From HGM04593 sp045578665 (lineage in GTDB: Bacteria; Bacteroidota; Bacteroidia; Bacteroidales; Bacteroidaceae): a DNA stretch of 20,388 nucleotides. This document shows positions 17,821 to 20,388 of this stretch, piece after piece (position 1 is the stretch's first letter; each line of letters opens with the position of its first letter). Below the pieces are notes generated by a model. It saw nothing but the letters and a program-made list of their open reading frames with translations. It was not told where the DNA came from and did no database searches. The stretch spans positions 1 to 20,388 of the forward strand of contig JAZNKR010000032.1 of the NCBI GenBank assembly GCA_045578665.1. The letters run 5' to 3'. The position numbers were made by a program, and so were the translations under genes.

Positions 17821-19146
17821 ATGAAAAAAATATTTCTGACATTTATTGCAATGGTGCTCGGCACCATTGCAATAAGCGCACAAGGTACAGTGAGCATGAC
17901 ACAGCTCTCTTTTGCGCCGGGCGAAACAAAGAAACTCTCGATTGAACTTGCTGACGAGACACTCTATACAGCATTCCAGATGGATTTGGCATTGCCGGCG
18001 GGTTTCTCTATTGCGACTACTATCAACGAAGACGAAGAAGAGGTGCTTGATATAGCAATCGATGCAGCACGCAAGAAGTCTTCTCACCAGTTGTCATACA
18101 ACAAGATTGGCGAAGGTGTATACAGGATGGCTGCATTCTCAAGCAGCAACGCTACATTCAAAGGAACCAGCGGTGCTATTGTCAATATCTCTGTGACTGC
18201 CGATGCTGCCATTGCCGGAGGCAAATATGTAGTGGAACTCAAGAATGTTGCATTCACAACACCCGATGCTGTAGATGTGCATTTCGATGCTATTACAGCA
18301 ACGTTCGAGGTGCAGGGCGGAGTATCTGGCGACTACACAGCGGAGGTCAATTGTGCTGCTGAAGGCGATGCTATGCTCAGTGCGTCAGTTGTTGCGGGCG
18401 GTTCTCCCTTGAAACTGCTTGTTGCCCCTAAGGATGGCTACAGAATAGCAAGCCTGCTTCTCAATGGCAACGCTGTGGATGTAAAGGACAATGTCTATAA
18501 TGTAGCTTCTGTTGAGGAGAATATGGTTTTCGATGTGACATTCGAAGAGGTTCTTCCCGATACAGTACAGATGGTAGATACTCTCATAGTTGAGAAGGTT
18601 GTAACCGACACCCTTGTTGTGGAGAAGATAGTAACCGATACTCTCGTTGTGGAGAAGATAGTAACCGATACTCTCGTAGTGGAAAAGATAGTTACTGACA
18701 CCCTTGTTGTAGAGAAGATAGTTACTGACACAATCGAGATAGAGACAATAGAGACCGATACAGTGTTTATTGCTGAGGTTACAGACATCCCTGTTCCCGA
18801 AATAGAGTTTGCCGATGGCATGATGAGCATCAAGTGTGCATTGGCAGCTGTCAAGATTTACTATGCGACAGACGGTACATTTGAGGACTACCGCGAATAT
18901 ACCGGTCCGGTGGCGATAGACGAGGATTGCAAGGTGATGGCATACGCTGTTCTTAGCAGCGACAAGGCCGAATTCGATATAATTGGCACGGGCATCGGTG
19001 GTGTTGCCGACGAGATAGTATCGCGTAAGTATTATACCGAGGCGGGTGTAGAGATTTCAGAACCTGTTCAGGGCGTGAATATCCTTGTAATAACATATTC
19101 AAGCGGTAAGACGGAGACTAAGAAAGTCGTAGTACGTAAGAAATGA
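17821..19146 (+). CDS. Secreted protein with cohesin-like module, decapeptide repeat stalk and chitobiase-C-like domain
   Basis: This 441-residue exported protein is counted from the ATG at 17821. An in-frame ATG 30 bases upstream would put ten residues (MNPSLIKRNI) before an otherwise normal signal peptide (MKKIFLTFIAMVLG..., cleavage near ISA-Q at 20/21), so the later start is preferred. A cohesin-like module spans about 26-165; it shares AFQMDLALPAG and FSSSNATFKGTSGAIVNI with the modules in the preceding gene. A repeat-type domain follows at about 170-243 (VAPKDGYRIASLLLNG). Residues 251-320 are seven decapeptide units (consensus VTDTLVVEKI). About 324-388 resembles the chitobiase C-terminal or Fn3-like fold (VKIYYATDGT, YTGPVAID). 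A T9SS-like tail lies at about 403-441 (YYTEAGVEIS...VNILVITYSSG). It starts 42 bases after the preceding gene and ends before a terminator, so the two probably form an operon. The precise function is unknown. Confidence 0.85.
   Translation: MKKIFLTFIAMVLGTIAISAQGTVSMTQLSFAPGETKKLSIELADETLYTAFQMDLALPAGFSIATTINEDEEEVLDIAIDAARKKSSHQLSYNKIGEGVYRMAAFSSSNATFKGTSGAIVNISVTADAAIAGGKYVVELKNVAFTTPDAVDVHFDAITATFEVQGGVSGDYTAEVNCAAEGDAMLSASVVAGGSPLKLLVAPKDGYRIASLLLNGNAVDVKDNVYNVASVEENMVFDVTFEEVLPDTVQMVDTLIVEKVVTDTLVVEKIVTDTLVVEKIVTDTLVVEKIVTDTLVVEKIVTDTIEIETIETDTVFIAEVTDIPVPEIEFADGMMSIKCALAAVKIYYATDGTFEDYREYTGPVAIDEDCKVMAYAVLSSDKAEFDIIGTGIGGVADEIVSRKYYTEAGVEISEPVQGVNILVITYSSGKTETKKVVVRKK
18571..18780 (+). 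repeat. Seven tandem 30-base units encoding a decapeptide repeat
   Basis: Seven in-frame 30-base units begin at 18571, 18601, 18631, 18661, 18691, 18721 and 18751. Units 2 to 5 all encode VTDTLVVEKI exactly. Unit 1 (MVDTLIVEKV) and units 6 and 7 (VTDTIEIETI, ETDTVFIAEV) are diverged edges. The four identical peptide units differ at synonymous sites (for example ACC/ACT, GAC/GAT, CTT/CTC, GTT/GTA), while the second and third of these four differ at only two bases. The alternating Val/Thr with Asp/Glu/Lys suggests an extended beta or rod-like stalk. Gain or loss of a unit would keep the frame. Confidence 0.95.
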
Positions 19147-19198
19147 CATTGCGGACCTTTTCAAGGATTTGCGATTTCATATAACTTCTTGTTTGATG

Positions 19199-19228
19199 AA
19201 AAACAGTGCAGCAATGCACTGTTTTTTT
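19199..19228 (+). terminator. Intrinsic terminator after the exoprotein pair
   Basis: A perfect inverted repeat, AAAAACAGTGCA (19199-19210) and TGCACTGTTTTT (19215-19226), closes over a four-base GCAA loop and is followed by further T residues. It lies about 53 bases after the stop codon at 19146. This is a textbook rho-independent terminator and closes the 14320-19146 unit. The stem has A-rich ends, so it could also work in the opposite direction, but no gene ends there on the minus strand. Confidence 0.9.
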
Positions 19229-19334
19229 ATTGGATGTGTGCGTAGTGTAAACTTTTGGCTGTTTTTGTTGTTTGTTTTTGGGGAGCCGGAATACTGAATA
19301 TAGTCTTAAAAAATCTTCCGATGCGTATTAGAAA

Positions 19335-19355
19335 ATTATTACAATTGGTAATAAT
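19335..19355. promoter_or_regulatory. Palindrome upstream of the SDR gene (candidate operator)
   Basis: A perfect 8-base inverted repeat, ATTATTAC (19335-19342) and GTAATAAT (19348-19355), is separated by AATTG. The 21-base span has the size and dyad symmetry of an operator for a dimeric regulator. It lies about 55-75 bases upstream of the putative -7 box of the SDR gene. The local A/T richness raises the chance of coincidence. Confidence 0.4.
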
Positions 19356-19364
19356 ATACTTAAG

Positions 19365-19393
19365 ATTGCACAAAGAACTCTGCGTTGTGCAAT
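19365..19393. promoter_or_regulatory. Nine-base perfect inverted repeat overlapping the SDR promoter region
   Basis: ATTGCACAA (19365-19373) and TTGTGCAAT (19385-19393) form a perfect 9-base inverted repeat around an 11-base spacer. The right arm begins with TTG, which could serve as the -33 promoter box, so a bound protein could block or recruit polymerase. It has no T-run behind it, so it is not a terminator. A hairpin role in RNA is unlikely if transcription starts downstream of 19418. Confidence 0.5.
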
Positions 19394-19410
19394 GTGAATC
19401 CTTTTTGTAC

Positions 19411-19418
19411 TACATTTG
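19411..19418 (+). promoter_or_regulatory. Bacteroidota-type -7 promoter box for the SDR gene
   Basis: TACATTTG fits TAnnTTTG exactly. A TTG at 19385-19387 lies 23 bases upstream, slightly longer than the usual 19-21 base spacing. The box is 29 bases before the ATG at 19448, giving a leader of only about 20 bases. It comes after the strong terminator at 19199-19228, consistent with a separate transcript. Confidence 0.55.
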
Positions 19419-19447
19419 CAGCAGAAACAGACTAAAAATATATAATA

Positions 19448-20260
19448 ATGACAAAAATTAAAGGCAGCTGTGTGCTGATTACAGGCGGTGCATCAGGCAT
19501 TGGAAAGATTATGGGCCGTATGTCGTTGGAGATGGGTGCCCGCAAACTTGTTATCTGGGATATAAACCAAAAGAGTATCGATGCCACTGTCGATGAGTTT
19601 AAGGCAAAGGGCAGTGTCTGCGGCTATAGGATAGATGTCTCAGACAGCAAAGCGGTGGAGGAGTGTTTTAAACTCACCTGCATCGAGTGTGGCGATGTGG
19701 ATATTGTGATAAATTGTGCCGGTATCGTTACCGGTAACAAGACTTTCGACCTGCAGAGCATAGAGGACATAGAGCGCACAATGAACATCAATTCAGTGGC
19801 TCCTATGGTCATTGCTCTTCAGGCGTTGCCCGGAATGTTGGCACGTGGCAAGGGACACATCTGCAACATTGCGTCGGCGGCAGGAATGCTTTCCAACCCC
19901 AAGATGTCGGTCTATGTGGCAAGCAAGTGGGCGATGATCGGATGGTCCGACTCCCTGCGTATAGAGCTTAAGGAGGCTGGAAACAAAGTGCGTGTAACCA
20001 CAGTGGCGCCCTATTACATAAACACAGGAATGTTCGATGGTGTGAAGTCGCGTTTCTTCCCCATCCTCGACCCCGAAAAGACTTCGCGGAAGATTCTGCG
20101 GACCATAGAGAGCAACAGGGACTTCAAAGGTATCCCTTTCGGATTTCATTTCATCAGGCTCTGCCAGGGATTGTTGCCCACCTCTCTGTTCGACCTTGTT
20201 TTCGGCAAGTGGGTTGGTATATTCTCGGCGATGGATAATTTCACCGGTCGAAAAAAATAG
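19448..20260 (+). CDS. Short-chain dehydrogenase/reductase (SDR), resembling the retinol-dehydrogenase-like SDR16C group
   Basis: This 270-residue classical SDR is an NAD(P)-dependent oxidoreductase of alcohols and ketones. The Rossmann dinucleotide motif is TGGASGIG (12-19). An Asp at residue 38 (VIWDIN) ends the second strand and favours NAD over NADP. NCAG is at 89-92, the structural Asn at 115 (NINS), the catalytic Ser at 143 (IASAAG), and YVASK at 156-160 supplies catalytic Tyr156 and Lys160. All active-site residues are therefore present. PYYINTGMFDGVKSRFFPIL (189-208) with the following DPE closely recalls the SDR16C (RDH10/DHRS-type) group, whose members oxidise lipid-like alcohols; the substrate here is unknown. 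The C-terminal part (about 235-262) is hydrophobic and aromatic and may touch the membrane. The gene stands alone between a terminator and the right-hand intergenic sequence, with its own promoter and palindromes. Confidence 0.93.
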   Translation: MTKIKGSCVLITGGASGIGKIMGRMSLEMGARKLVIWDINQKSIDATVDEFKAKGSVCGYRIDVSDSKAVEECFKLTCIECGDVDIVINCAGIVTGNKTFDLQSIEDIERTMNINSVAPMVIALQALPGMLARGKGHICNIASAAGMLSNPKMSVYVASKWAMIGWSDSLRIELKEAGNKVRVTTVAPYYINTGMFDGVKSRFFPILDPEKTSRKILRTIESNRDFKGIPFGFHFIRLCQGLLPTSLFDLVFGKWVGIFSAMDNFTGRKK

Positions 20261-20388
20261 TAAACCTCGAAAATATACTGCACTCGCTTAGAAAAAAATA
20301 TTAGTGTCCGGTTAAAATTACTAGTTGTTTTTCGCTAAACAGTTTTTATAATTAATGGTAGTTTGTAGTTGTATTGATTTAAACAGAG
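20261..20388. other. Right-hand AT-rich end, possible edge of an insertion sequence
   Basis: No coding frame or terminator hairpin is evident in these 128 bases. TTAGTGTCCGGTTAAAATTA at 20301-20320 resembles, from memory, the terminal bases of some Bacteroidales insertion sequences, and the AT-rich stretch after it could be the leader of a transposase gene outside the window. A related 9-base core occurs in opposite orientation at 206-214. Neither was checked against a database. Confidence 0.25.

Noticed and set aside
18571..18780. Possible CRISPR array because of 30-base units
   Set aside because: Units are directly adjacent with no unique spacers and are in frame within a secreted protein; they are coding repeats.
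18495..18854. 119-codon minus-strand frame with a VSVTIFSTTR repeat
   Set aside because: This is the mirror of the decapeptide repeat in the sense gene; its regularity comes from the sense-strand repeat.
19255..19461. 68-codon plus-strand frame before the SDR gene
   Set aside because: It crosses the promoter and palindromes and overlaps the SDR start in another frame; no family resemblance.

Overview
The window reads as a piece of a Bacteroidota (Bacteroidales) chromosome, probably from a gut-type genus such as Prevotella, Muribaculaceae or a relative. The evidence is a full-length type IX secretion system (T9SS) translocon gene sprA next to ruvA, a glycoside hydrolase family 95 enzyme and two large exoproteins with T9SS-like C-terminal tails, a Bacteroidales-type lipoprotein, and promoter-like boxes of the TAnnTTTG form. 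No rRNA, tRNA, CRISPR array, transposase gene or obvious pseudogene was found.

Minus-strand block (about 13.9 kb down to 0.25 kb). Six genes run in the same direction with gaps of 61, 21, 1, 15 and 27 bases, so they could form one transcription unit. In transcription order they are: a membrane-anchored DNA/RNA non-specific endonuclease, ruvA (Holliday-junction branch migration), sprA (the giant T9SS outer-membrane translocon), a DUF456 membrane protein, a secreted GH95 fucosidase/galactosidase with two N-terminal beta-trefoil-like modules, and an endonuclease/exonuclease/phosphatase-family lipoprotein. The ruvA-sprA linkage is known from other Bacteroidota. The downstream GH95 enzyme carries a T9SS-type tail, so the block would encode both the exporter and a likely cargo.

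Divergent region (13.87-14.32 kb). A 453-base AT-rich spacer separates the two blocks. It holds a good promoter -7 box for the plus-strand genes and three copies of a TTGCGTT-type octamer.

Plus-strand block (14.3-19.2 kb). Two secreted proteins 42 bases apart end in a strong intrinsic terminator. The first (1152 aa) combines a discoidin-like domain, ricin-like segments, an InlB-type repeat, and a two-copy dockerin-like module between two cohesin-like modules. The second (441 aa) has a further cohesin-like module, a seven-unit decapeptide repeat and a chitobiase-C-like domain. Both end in T9SS-like tails. The pair looks like a surface assembly and is the best candidate here for an undescribed system; its function is not known.

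Right end. A short-chain dehydrogenase/reductase follows, with its own promoter preceded by two strong palindromes. The outermost bases on both sides look like repeat or insertion-sequence edges, so the window may be a whole short contig that broke at repeats; that is an inference.
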